Assembly: GCA_903813345.2 (NCBI GenBank)
Contig: CAIIXF020000002.1
Coordinates: 10,416,650 to 10,480,649 of the forward strand
DNA from: Owenia fusiformis
Taxonomy: Eukaryota; Annelida; Polychaeta; Sabellida; Oweniidae
Length of the DNA stretch: 64,000 nt
Reading direction: 5' to 3'
The notes beneath the pieces were generated by a model. The model ran no database searches, had not been told where the DNA came from, and worked only from the letters and a program-made list of their open reading frames with translations. Below, in pieces: positions 28,127-41,600 of the stretch. Within the stretch, counting starts at the first letter, position 1. Each line of letters starts with the position of its first letter. The translations under genes were made by a program, and so were the position numbers.

Positions 28127-31100
28127 AAAACTATTTTTATGTAAATACTGATGATATGACTCAATTTATTTAATATTTCTTTGTAGGTTTCGCTGATAAC
28201 AATTCCTCTGAACTCAGTTTAAGAATCCATTTTTCAATTGTTCTAAGAAGTCTGAGTCTACTATTGAAATGCCACTCATGGAATGAAATGCCAATAATGA
28301 GAATCAATACATCAATATTCTATATTACTCTTTGCAGCCTGGCAAGAATATATTTTACAGAAAAACAGATTTGGAATAAGATTTTATTTTTGATTCAAAG
28401 AATGTGTTCATAGATTTGTATTCACCAGTTTTCTGGTATTAGGTGAACACGAGAGGTCACAGGCAATGAAAACTTAGGCCTGGGTCCCTTTTCATAGAAT
28501 AAATAGAACCTCATTTTTAAGAGCTAGTAGTGTATGCTGTGGAACTATGAGACAATAATCGAAAATTACATTGTCAACAAGTTAAACGTTGGTCATTTAA
28601 AAATGCTCAACTGGTGTTATGGATAAAACGGAGAATAAATGGTAGGCCTAACTTTTTGAGTCCAAGAAACATGATCGCCACTCTAAACATGGAAAATGTA
28701 CTAGAGAAAAATTTTAGCACTTTCTCCAGAGAATCGTCTCATGGCAGTTTTGTAATCAGCATTTAAAACATAATTATTTCGGCTAATCAAAGAATGTCCA
28801 AATGAGAATCGAGCCAAAGCTCAGGCGATTTTCAGCTCAGGCTGGCAGAACAAGAGGTGGCCAAAAGTTAACAACCCACAGATTTTATAGAGGAAACTAC
28901 AGTCCCACATCTTCATACTTTATTTCCCAGTTTTTACTGTACCCAAAAGTTTATGGGTATCTACCTGTTGTTCTGACTCATCTATAAAGGTAAACTTCCA
29001 GTCCTCCATAGAAAATCATAAAAACATTCAAAAAAAGTTTCCAATAAATTTTTGTCAACTTTGGACTCGCATATCTTAATGTTCTGTAAAAATCAACTTA
29101 TAAAACTTACCAAACGTGATGACAGTAAGATAATCCGTATATCCATTATATATTTATGTTGGAAATATAAGGTTATCCGTTAGAATTTGCATATAATTCG
29201 CCATAATATTTCTTCACGTTGAACTCTATGTTATGGCCGCTGCACTCAATTTAGTTTGACCTACTTTTGGTGCATATCATTCCGCGATCTCGTTCATAAA
29301 GTTTTGAAGAATATAGTCCAGTTTTGTTCATCAGATAACAAGTTTAGGAGAGCAAAAGGCTATATTTTCTTGGAAATTACTTCTATTATATCGTGATAAG
29401 CGTTATTCATTACAGAATCATACAAATACAAGCTAAAGAAGTATTTTAGATTCAATGCACTTTTTATAAAAGGGCTTCTTATTCAATAGAAAATTTGCAT
29501 TGGCCTGACATCTATGAATAGGAAAAGAACTAATTTACATTAGCCTAGATAAATCCATTGAACATGATACCACCCTGTTATCTATTTAGAAAGGGGAAAT
29601 TGTTGACTATTTATGCTTGTTAATTAATATACTTTCCAGGAATTTCTATGCTGGCAATAGACTAAAAAAAATATGAATATTTAACCTCTTGAATCCCAGG
29701 CTCTAAAATCAGTTGAAACCAGAGAGTTTTTCATTTTTGCCACCATTTGACATTTTTCTACATACCTATACAACTATAAAAGCTCAACTTAGTAACTTCA
29801 GACGGCAGACAACATTTCTACACATTTTAAAACAATTTTTGTGTAAATTGGATGAAAATTGTTCAAATAAGAGCAATTTTAGTGAAAAATTTTGTGACAG
29901 ATTTTCTTGTCACTCTGGGTTTCAAGGTCATTTCTGAGGTGACGAGAAATCTTGTCACTCCAGGTATTCAAGAGGTTAAGTAAAAGGGAACTTTCTACTA
30001 TACCCATCATGGTATCTGACCTGAGCGAGCCACCTGGTGGTAGAACTTTAATTTTCATATCACCCTTATGTACACTCCCCTCCATAAGTTTGGCATCTTT
30101 CCTAAAACTGGGGCAGATTATTACAAAACAAAATTAAATGCCAAGATATGGACTGTACTTGTAACAGATCCTAATTGCAATAGAAATTTAATAATTATGT
30201 TGATCTAAAGTCATATTAAAGTTAAGAGTTCCTGGATTGAAAGGTCTGTGTATTTAAGCTAAGCATTGTCTCTATTAAAAGTCCATGAACAGTTTATGCA
30301 AACTCATGTATCATTTTATCAGTCTCTTTGTTTCTTTTACTTCCAAATAATATAAAACCTTTTTAGAAAATAATGGAGGATTTGTGTTTTGTTTGTTTCT
30401 CCACATCTCACCCTCTTAAGATTTAGTCCCTTAATAGGACATTAAACATGAGATTATACTGAATGGCCTTAATGAACAAAACAATTAATTTTTGTGCAGA
30501 GTATTTATTACAAATTGTAATTTGTTTCAAAGTACAAGGTTTTTAGCAGATTACATATCATAATAATGTAAACAATTTATTCTAATTAAGAAGTTTGGGT
30601 TGCACCAAGATTTAGTGGTGTACATATCTATTTTGCTAAAATTTTGACTGAATGTCAAAACAGTCATATACATTTAGTGTTTTATAGATATAATGTATTT
30701 TGGACTGGCCTTCATTCATAATAACAAATATTTTCAATCGATGAGTTTTTCAGGAGAACTTGTCAAGTACACAATTGACAAACAGATATCCAACTTTAGA
30801 CTTCAAACCATCTTTCTTGAAGCAAATAATGACATATGGGCCATAAAAATAAAACCAATCTACAATATACTTAAGTTTTGATATTTCCTTCAACATTCAT
30901 TTGGTTCAGACTTCAGGTACATTCAATATATTGAAATCAAGAAAATATTTAAAAATAATTTAAAATAAGCCATTGATTGCCAAGAAAAAGACGGGTCGTT
31001 TTTGGTTTATTTATTTAACACTGAATTCAATACAAAAATATTGGTAGGCAACTCATTCATGAAGTCTGACACCATATTTTGTTCAATGCATGAAGATGGA

Positions 31101-32405
31101 TACCAGTGTTTACAAACAGCATATGAGTAAGCAATCTAACTACAGCATATGGTACATATATCTTTATATCTTTACAATATACATAATGTGAGCCTTGCAC
31201 AAGGTGGTCTCTTTTTATTTTCTAATTTCAATTTCACATTCATTCTTGTATATAATTGAAAATCAAGATAAATAAATGATAAAATAGACTTGTCTAATTC
31301 ATCAAAAAATACAGCTTTTTGTGGAATCACCCAGTGAAATTTTAAAAGGTAAAGTGATTCATCTAGGAATACGACAACAAACAATTATCTGGTCAGTTGA
31401 GATGTGTGTTATAAATAATGTTTGCAGTATTGGTTACCATGGAAACAGTGTCACTAATAAAATACCCTACTGGCAATAATGCCATAGTTCTCCCAAGTAC
31501 TCAGGGATTTGTTTTTGGTACGATCATAACCCACGATTCCAATGTCTCCTTTTTGACAAACAACAACTTGTGACCAAATCGTAAATTATGACGGTTCCAA
31601 AATTGAAGTCCAAGTACTTTCTGAGAATGCATTGAATTAAGTACCCAACATTATAATATTTACAAAAATGTGGTCATCCATGTGGTCTAAACAAATTCTA
31701 TAAGCCAAACATGATTGTAATCTAATATATTTTCAACTAAAATGGACCTTGTAAGCACCTTGAAAGTTGAACACATTCTGAGCTCAATGTTTGACTATCA
31801 CATTGACAGTTTATTAATTTTTTTTCTTGATTTCTGAACATTTCTAGAAAATATATAGTCTATGTAAAATATTAATCTTGTTCACTACAAGTATCAATTC
31901 TTTTTCTTCAAATGGGCACCAGCAAATCCTGTGTATGTGAACACCATTAAGGTGAATGTAAATGCTGTGAAATGTGAACACTGGAAAATATGAACACTTG
32001 AATGTGAACACTTGTTTATTTTAAGGTCCATAATATCCTTCTTAATTCAGAACATTTAAATGTGAATATACATACATGTATTTTGAATGTCTCAATTATT
32101 TCCATGTTGTTTCATTATGTACACTCATGTGTTATGTAACCTTGAATTATTAACACTCAAAGCAATGTTCTCTATAGATATGTTTATGGTATATGGTTGT
32201 AATAAAAACTTCTTTGCATACATATTTCAGCTCAAACATTCAGTAATAGTATTTGGGTGGACAAATGTCTCCTGTGAAATGACATATGACCATCCGGCAT
32301 GCATTCTTAGAAAATATCATATCCTCTTATTGTGACATCACCATTGCCATAACAATAAAATATATTGATAATGTTTACAAGGAACACACCCCACAGTATT
32401 TGCAT
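28127..32405. other. Intergenic region between CKAP2 3' end and the Fat-like 5' side
   Basis: No gene recognised. It should contain the CKAP2 3' UTR (possible poly(A) signal TTTATT on the plus strand at 32015-32020). Confidence 0.5.
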
Positions 32406-32613
32406 CTAAATATCATCTGGCTCTTGCTTCAATGCATGGTTTGCTCTGAATAAGGTGTTTCCATCTTTCACAATGGAGTCTAAACTGTCCACAATTGTGC
32501 AATGGTCTTGGAACTTGCGTGGTAGTGATCCAATACTTTTCCTAGTAGATCTACGCACTGGTGTAACAACAGCACATTGAGGACTGCCAGCGCCATCTAC
32601 TTTTGACCGCAAT
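32406..32613 (-). CDS. CKAP2: CKAP2-like terminal exon
   Basis: 208 nt including the stop. It contains [15 protein letters not shown] and [18 protein letters not shown], matching the conserved C-terminal tail of CKAP2/CKAP2L as I know the family, and ends EPDDI. Confidence 0.85.
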
Positions 32614-35600
32614 CTGGAAAAGAATTATTTTTGTGAGTGTAGTATAAATTACATATACTTGTAAATCAATTTTATCTTATTAACATAAATTACATTGTAT
32701 TTGTCACTTTCAATTGTTGAAAACAGAAAAATGTATCAGCTTTTAACCCAAAGTGACGAATATATCAAGTGCTAATAACACAGATTTTAGTACTAAAAAT
32801 CATTAAAAAAAATCATGTACTTTTGGTTCCTGACATGCAAAATAGGAGAAAAAATAAGAAAGACATACTAATTGTTTTATATCAAATCACTTAAACAAAT
32901 TTAAAAAATAAGTATTGAGCTAGCCCAAAGTTAACTGGAAGTCCAGTAATTTTGTTTTGTGTACTTAAAAAAGAAAACAACATTGCAATTATCTTTTTAC
33001 ATATCCCCATATATACCTCTTAAAGAAAGGAGTAGGGGCTTCATTAATTGAGTACTTGATAGCACTAGATTGGAACACATTCTCATCACTAGTGTGTCGT
33101 GGTCGACGTGGGGTCTGAGCAGCACTTTGCTTGGCATGATTCCTCTCTTGCATTCTGATCAGGAATTCCTTGAGAGCTTCAGCTAGCATATCTGGAGGCT
33201 GAAGGAACAATAAATCTTATATGATTTGGGATAAAATACAAGGTTGCAATATATAATTGGAAACAAGGAAGATTGGCTCCCAGGATTGAAACTTGTTATT
33301 TTCCAACAATGAAAACATCAAAATGTCGTTATTTTCTGAAATTATAAATGACTATTAATTCAAAATGAACAGTTCAAAAGATTAAAACCAATATCTTGAT
33401 CATTTCTTGTGAGTTTTGAATTTTTTCGTTGGGAAATAAGACCAAAATTCACGATTCAAATGTCGAAGCGAACAAAACAGCAGCTGTTTGAATTCGAATT
33501 TTGTATCACGACATGTCCATATATGGGACAGGATATCGATGTTGTACTCTGGGAGCCAATCCTCCTTGATTGGAAACATACAATACATGATGATGATTAT
33601 GCATGTATACCTGTGCATGTACTATAAAAAGAGATATGCACAATAAATAAATAAATAAATAAGAGGAAACATACAATAAATTATTTATGCAGTATTAACA
33701 AGAATCTACTTCTTATGGCCTAATTAACATAACATACATTAAATTATGCATGAACAATAATTGAAAACACAACAAATTATGCATGTACAATACATTAGAG
33801 GAAAGTATTCAATCCTGAACACATACATGTACAAAGGTATGCTGGTGTACATTACTTGAGGAGCTATACAGAGCATAATGAACACATTATGAAAAAAACA
33901 GAAGAGATATCAACCCATAATACCTTAGCACTATTCCTAGATGCCTGTTCATAGACATTCAAAGCTGCTGGGAATCCCCCATCCTCTTCTGCTATTCTGG
34001 CTTTGGTTATCCAGAACTGGGCAGAAGTCCTAGCACTTGGGATGTTCTTCAACATTTCCTCAAGCCATGAGTTGATGCTTTTAATAGGACACTCCTAGAA
34101 AAATACAAACCAAGCTTTATCTTTGAAAGAGGAGGCACACTCCCAGAATACATTGGGACACAAGAGGAACAGCTCCATCATTCAAGCAGATATTCATATA
34201 TGCAAACTAAACTGGAAGAGAGTAAGCTTTATACACACACAACTTGAAAAATAAGGTCAAAAGAAGTAAATATGTTTCCTGCTACTGTGAATAGATGGTA
34301 TTATCAATAATTGCCTTAATATCATTGGACATATCCTCAATTTTTAAAACAGATCTGTGATCACAGATTGGACCATTACTGAATAATCAGAACTTACTGC
34401 TTCATATAGTATCATACACTCATCTAGCATTTCTGTAAGTTTATCTTCTACGGGGTCTACATGTTGCATTGCAGGGGTGTCTGTATCTGACCCAGAATTA
34501 GCTTCAGCAAGTTGACTGCCAAGGTTTAACTGGACACTCTCTAACTCAAGCTGCTTTTGCTGAAAATACAAATTGTCACATTTTGTTGAATTCTCCATAA
34601 ACTAGTATAGTAGATGTCACATTTTGTTGAATTCTCCATAAACTAGTATAGTAGATGTCACATTTTGTTGAATTCTCCATAAACTAGTATAGTAGATGTC
34701 ACATTTTGTTGAATTCTCCATAAACTAGTATAGTAGATGTCACATTTTGTTGAATTCTCCATAAACTAGTATAGTAGATGTCACATTTTGTTGAATTCTC
34801 CATAAACTAGTATAGTAGATGTCACATTTTGTTGAATTCTCCATAAACTAGTATAGTAGATGTCACATTTTGTCGAATTCTCCATAAACTAGTATAGTAG
34901 ATGTCACATTTTGTCGAATTCTCCATAAACTAGTATAGTAGATGTCACATTTTGTTGAATTCTCCATAAACTAGTTTTGTAGATGTCACATTTTGTTGAA
35001 TTCTCCATAAACTAGTATAGTAGATGTCACATTTTGTTGAATTCTCCATAAACTAGTATAGTAGATGTCACATTTTGTTGAATTCTCCATAAACTAGTAT
35101 AGTAGATGTCACATTTTGTTGAATTCTCCATAAACTAGTATAGTAGATGTCACATTTTGTTGAATTCTCCATAAACTAGTATAGTAGATGTCACATTTTG
35201 TTGAATTCTCCATAAACTAGTATAGTAGATGTCACATTTTGTCGAATTCTCCATAAACTAGTATAGTAGATGTCACATTTTGTTGAATTCTCCATAAACT
35301 AGTATAGTAGATGTCACATTTTGTTGAATTCTCCATAAACTAGTTTTGTAGATGTCACATTTTGTTGAATTCTCCATAAACTAGTATAGTAGATGTCACA
35401 TTTTGTTGAATTCTCCATAAACTAGTATAGTAGATGGCGTCATGAATTATGCTTCAATTCTGTTTCAAATGACATTAAACGTGCAACTTAAATATAAAAT
35501 CAAGCATGAGTCACCAACTGGTCTGAAAAGTTACAAAAATGTAAGTTTAACTACAACTACAATGATCAAACTATTGTACTTGACAAAACCAGGGTATAAC

Positions 35601-38600
35601 AAATAACATTTATAACTTGTATGTAGAATCATTCCATTTTTCGAAATCAAGCAAGTGAATTATCTAATATAGCTTATAGGCATTTGATATATTTATTGCC
35701 TTGATGGATGGATGGATGAATGGATGGATGTATGGATGGATAGACAGAGGGATGGATGGAAGGACATAGGGATGGGTGGATCGTGGATGGATGGACAAGT
35801 GGATGGATGGACAAGTGGATGGATGGATGGATGGATGGATGGACAGAGGGGTGGGTGGATCGTGGATGGATGGACAAGTGGATGGATGGACGGACAGAGG
35901 GGTGGGTGGATCGTGGATGGATGGACAGAGGGGTGGATGGTTGGATAGAAAGAGGGATGGATGGGCAGAGGGATGGATGGTTGAATGGACAGAGTGAGGG
36001 ATGAACAGAGGGATGGATGGATGGATAGACGAAGCATTCTCTGTATTCCTCTTCAAACAAAAGTTTTGGGTACAAAAAATTTACCTGTTGGTCAAGTTCT
36101 GCTTCAGAGAGTCTATGTTTTGTTCTCTTGGTCTTCTTCTTGTCCATCTGATCATGGAAGCAACAAATATGTCTGAACTTTGATGGCGTCTTTCCCTTTG
36201 ATTCCAGCCATGTTTCAAGCTCCAACCTTAAGTATAGAGATATGGATATAATTAACAAAGATGTGGATATTCAGTAAAGAGACATGGATAGTACTATATT
36301 AAAAAAAAAGATGCGGATATACAGTACAGAAACATGAATATTTAAATATAGAAGTATGGATATAAAGTATAGACATGGATCTAAATTACAGAGACATGGA
36401 TATTAAGTCCAGAGACTTGGAAATACAAGAGAGACATAGATATAATATGGGCCTTTAAGGTTTCATTATTATTTTGTGTTAAATAAACATTGATATCAAT
36501 AAACACTGATCGCATCTTAAATAAAAAAATATATCAAAAACTCAAATTTAACTGTTGGTTCAGCCCTAATAGTGTTCATTTGCTTTATTTTCATAATCCC
36601 CATGTTATGTAGTGGTGTACACACAATTTGAACATGACTGTATTCATGCCTTCGATAAACTTTGAACAAAGTCAGTATTTCACCTGGTATTTATTCGTCG
36701 ATACAACACCTGGTAATATGAGTGGTATGTGACGTCATAATGGCAGGCCATAATGAATATTTGAAAAATTTTGGTGAGTTTTCATGTTCGACTCGTAATA
36801 TAGACCTCAGATTAGGTATTATATCGAGTAACAAGGCATTAACATGACAGAATGTCACCATCTAGTTGCTCATAATATTATGTGTTAAATCTTAAGTCAG
36901 ATTTAAATTTCTGAGAATATGTATTGAAGTTTTGAAAAAATAAATTGGTCAATTTGAAGCAAGTTGAAAAAAGACCTTTCTTGACCATGAGAAGGTCATT
37001 GAAGGTGAAATCTCAAGTCAGATTTCAACTTTTGAGAACTTTAAGATAATTTTGAAAAAAATTGGTCAAGAGGAAAAAAGACCTTGAGAAGGTCATTGAA
37101 GGTAAAATCTTTTTTGACCTTGAGAACGTCATTGAAGGTCAAATCTATAGCCAGATTTGAACTTTTGAGAACTTGTAGATGATTTTGAAAAAATGGTTAA
37201 TTTGAAGCAAGTTGAAAAAGACCTTTTTGACATTTTTTGACTTTGAGAAGGCCATTGAAGGTCAAATCTCAAATCTAAATTCAGATTTGAACTTCTGATA
37301 ACTTGACGAGGATTTTGAAAAAAAATTGGTCAATTTGAAGTTGAAAAATACCTTTTTTTGACATGGAATTGTCATTGAAGGTCAAATCTTAAAAAAAATA
37401 TAAAGTCAGATTTGAACTTCTGAAAACTTGTAGATGATTTTGAAAAACTGAAGTCAGTCTAAACAGTATTTGTTAAGTTACTGGAAGAATTTGTTATAGC
37501 CGCTGATCGCCAACCACCAACCGCCGTCAAAAAAATGTAGACCATAACAATATGTCAACACTTTTTGGTGGCAAGAAAATAAATACCTTAGGGCAAGGCA
37601 CAAACGCTTTCAAACTCCTCACTCCCTTCGATTGTTTGGGATACAGAAAACATCTTAACCTAGCCTTGCAGTATTTATTCGTTGAAATAATACCTGCTCT
37701 CCAGTCTATATTTCTTGATTAAAATGCCAGGATTGATTTGTGAAAGTCAAGTTTAATCTTTACTGGAAGGCATTTTTTGCCAAGAAAAACATTGTTGATG
37801 TGATTTTTAAATACAGTTTCATTGATCTGAGCAATGAATCATGACTCCTGAATAAAGTACTAAATTCATGGCAATTTGTAAATAAATTACATGTACTTCC
37901 AAAGATATTTGACATTTTAGATGACATGCTCTAAATCATCTCTATCATGATCGATGCAGTTTAGATGACATGCTCTAAATCACCTCAATCATGATCGATG
38001 CAGTTTAGATGACATGCTCTAAGTAGGGCTGGTACGGAACGGAACGGAATCGGAACGGAACGGAATTCGGAACTTGGCTTCGGAATTCGGAACTTTCGGA
38101 ATTTCGGACCTTATTTAAAATAGTTCCTACTTCTCCCCTTAAGTTCTCATTTTTGTTACCATTGGAACAGCAATGTACAACTATAAATATATAAGTTGTA
38201 TTATGTTTATTAAATACAAAAACTAACACTATCTTACTGCCAGAACAAGTGGCATAAATGTTCAAAACTAATGGCAAAATGTTAATGTCCTTGCCTTCTT
38301 GGCACCTTGGCATACAACTGTTACTGTATATTGTCTTTCTTACAATAATTGTCTTTTCTTATGGGTACTGAATATATATAAAACAATCATACTTTATTTA
38401 TTTCTATCATTCATTACATATTAAACAACTTTACCAAGTGAAAATGTTTAATAATATATATTTATTGATTTCGTTTCATAGAACTAGTTCGCTATAGCGG
38501 GTTAGCGTGTCGCTATAACGATTATTGAGTGTTCTTAACGGAAAATAAAAGTTCCGAAAATTATCGGAATATGAGAAGGTAGGTCCGAAAGTCTGTTTCC

Positions 38601-41600
38601 GAAGGCAAAATCGGACGGTTCGGACAATAATTCTGTTCCGTGCCAGCCCTAGCTCTAAGTCACCTCTATCATGATCGATGCAGTTTAGATGACATGCTCT
38701 AAATCACCTCTATCATGATCAATGCAGTTTAGATGACATGCTCTTAATTACCTCTGTCATGATCAATGCAGTTTAGATGACATGCTCTAAATCACCTCTG
38801 ATCAATGCAGTTTAGATGACATGCTCTAAATCACCTCTATCATGATCAATGCAGTTTAGATGACATGCTCTAAATGACCTCTATCATGATCGATGCAGTT
38901 TAGATGACATGCTCTAAATGACCTCTATCATGATCAATGCAGTTTAGATGACATGCTCTAAATGACCTCTATCATGATCGATGCAGTTTAGATGACATGC
39001 TCTAAATGACCTCTATCATGATCGATGCAGTTTAGATGACATGCTCTAAATGACCTCTATCATGATCGATGCAGTTTAGATGACATGCTCTAAATCACCT
39101 CTATTATGATCAATGCAGTTTAGATGACATGCTCTAAATCACCTCTGATCAATGCAGTTTAGATGACATGCTCTAAATCACCTCAATCATGATCGATGCA
39201 GTTTAGATGACATGCTCTAAATCACCTCTATCATGATCAATGCAGTTTAGATGACATGCTCTAAATCACCTCTTTCATGATAGATGCAGTTTAGATGAAT
39301 AAACACAAGGAGCACACATATCTTGAACTCGCACCCTCGTGGTTACGGCGCCCAATCGTTTAGCTCGACTGTTAGAAATGAAAAAAATAAAAAATTTCTA
39401 AAAGCCAGTGGTATAACGGATTGCACCACGTGACATTTCATACTTGCTAGTATGCTTCAAAATTTTCAAGTATCGATGTTTTATTCAGTTTTCATTTTTT
39501 GCATTGGAGTCGCGCAACGAAATAGACATTGAAGTAATACCTTAATATGGTATGTTCTTATGTTTTATAGCAGGGTTCCTATAACCTTTTCAAACTGAAA
39601 CAAACATTTTCAGGCAAAAATAATATAAAAAAAGGCAGGTACGTTATTGCAAGCTTTTTTTTACTATGGATTGTGAGATATAATAGATTATAACAAATGG
39701 ATAATGAGATAATCCCTTTCTCATTTTGTTATTTTTTTCCTTTTTGGAGATCAATTATGTAATATCCCCCAATCTTTTTGTACATGAACCATATCAAAAA
39801 TATGTTGCTTTTACGACAGATGTTTGACCTCAAACTTCCATTGTTTTCGGATTATCTTAATCCCAAGGGACTCACTTTTCCTTTTCAGAGGTAAATCATG
39901 ACTTAAAGTACATTTCAATTTAGTCGTAAAAATTGGAATAAAATGCTGCATTTTTGGTGAAAATTGGAATAAAATGCTGCATTTTTGGTAAAATTGGCTC
40001 ATACATGTAATTGTGGGAAATTGGTGATGATGGGTGGATTAATGACAGCTTAAGATATAATCCGTTATACTTTACTTTCATTCTATTGTCCTATATTGAA
40101 GATGACATATTGGCCAAACAAATGCATTTGTTTTTGTGGTGAAATAATTATTAGAACTTAAGTAAGAGTTGTCTAAAAAAAGCGTGCAATAACGTAACTG
40201 CCCCTTTAAGGAACTTTAAGGAATATTGTCTTAACACAGTCCCGTAGGATAACTCAGTATACCTATAACCTTTTCAAACTGAAACAAACATTTCCAGGCA
40301 AAAATAATAAATTTAAGAAATATTGTCTTAACACAGTCCCGTAGGATAACCCAGTATACCTATAACCTTTGTAAACTGAAACAAACATTTCCAGGCAAAA
40401 ATAACAAATTTAAGAAATGTTGTCTTAAAAGGATGTCATTTTATCATTTCAAAATTCACCACCAACATATTAGCCTCTTTTTGAGGATTCAATTAGAATT
40501 AAAATTAATGAAAATTAATTAATCATTTTCTAGCTACAGGAACAGCACTACTTTAATATTGTTAAATGTAGTGTTGATGTACAATCTGAGTGGGCAGCAG
40601 ATATATTGAAAAGTTTGTTCAGTGCTAATTCAGTGGATTACTTGGAGGGGAATTCAGCTGGAAATTCATTGGTTGATTTAAGTAGTATCCAAAAAATGAA
40701 TCTCTTAATTTCATTTGTATATCCATGGATTATCAATTGCATATTTATTGGTCTATGCACTGGAAACTACACAGCTATAGAGGCAATTGGGAAAGTGGAA
40801 TGGTCGGTTGCTCAGGCTTATTGTGTCGCAAACTATGCAGGACACATTGCCATGCCAAACACCCTTGATGAACAGACAGCCATCGCAGATGTAGCAGCTC
40901 TTCATACGTGGAGGTATGTGAACAAAATTATATTATATTTACGATAATATGATGAGTTTCATCTTCACTTGATTATTTAATAAGAATTAAAGTTTATCAA
41001 TCAATTCTGAAACTCCTAATGTTTGCACAATTTAACTGATTTTCAAAAACATTGATGGTAAATATGTGATTTTCCAAAAATTGGTAGAAATAACCCAGAT
41101 GCCAGTACGTAGTTAGCAGTTTCACCACTAGGTAGCTAATTTGAATCAGATAACATGGCAGATATAGTAGAAATTTTCCTGTAAACTTGAATTTGAAGTG
41201 AATCAATTTTATATAACTTTTTTTTTGATTTATAGCATGGGGTCAATGGGAATCTACTTGATCCAGAAATCACATTTTAAAAGAAAAAAATTTAATTTTC
41301 AATGTTGATAAATAACTTTTTATTACAACTATTGGATTATGTTTTTTTCTAACTCTTCAGCATCACGTAGAGGTCTTCTCATTAAAGCAGGTAACTTTTT
41401 TGGCTTCATGGACAAGTTGCTAGGACTAGTTAGTGATTGAGAAAATAAAAGAACGAATCGTTACTTCCGCAACGCTATTTTCAATCCCTGCCTATGGAAA
41501 AAACAACATTGAATTCTTGAGGGATTAAGAACATGGATTCATTTCATCAATAAAATCTCCTGCCATTTCAAACAACAGCAGCTTTAATCGATGTAGCAGT

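Noticed and set aside
35664-36258. Long low-complexity frames of His/Pro/Ser and Trp/Met/Asp repeats
   Set aside because: All come from the GGAT microsatellite. The CKAP2 donor at 36084 removes them from the transcript.
38005-38313. 102-codon minus frame
   Set aside because: Lies in the hAT MITE. Composition follows the CGGAAC repeats.
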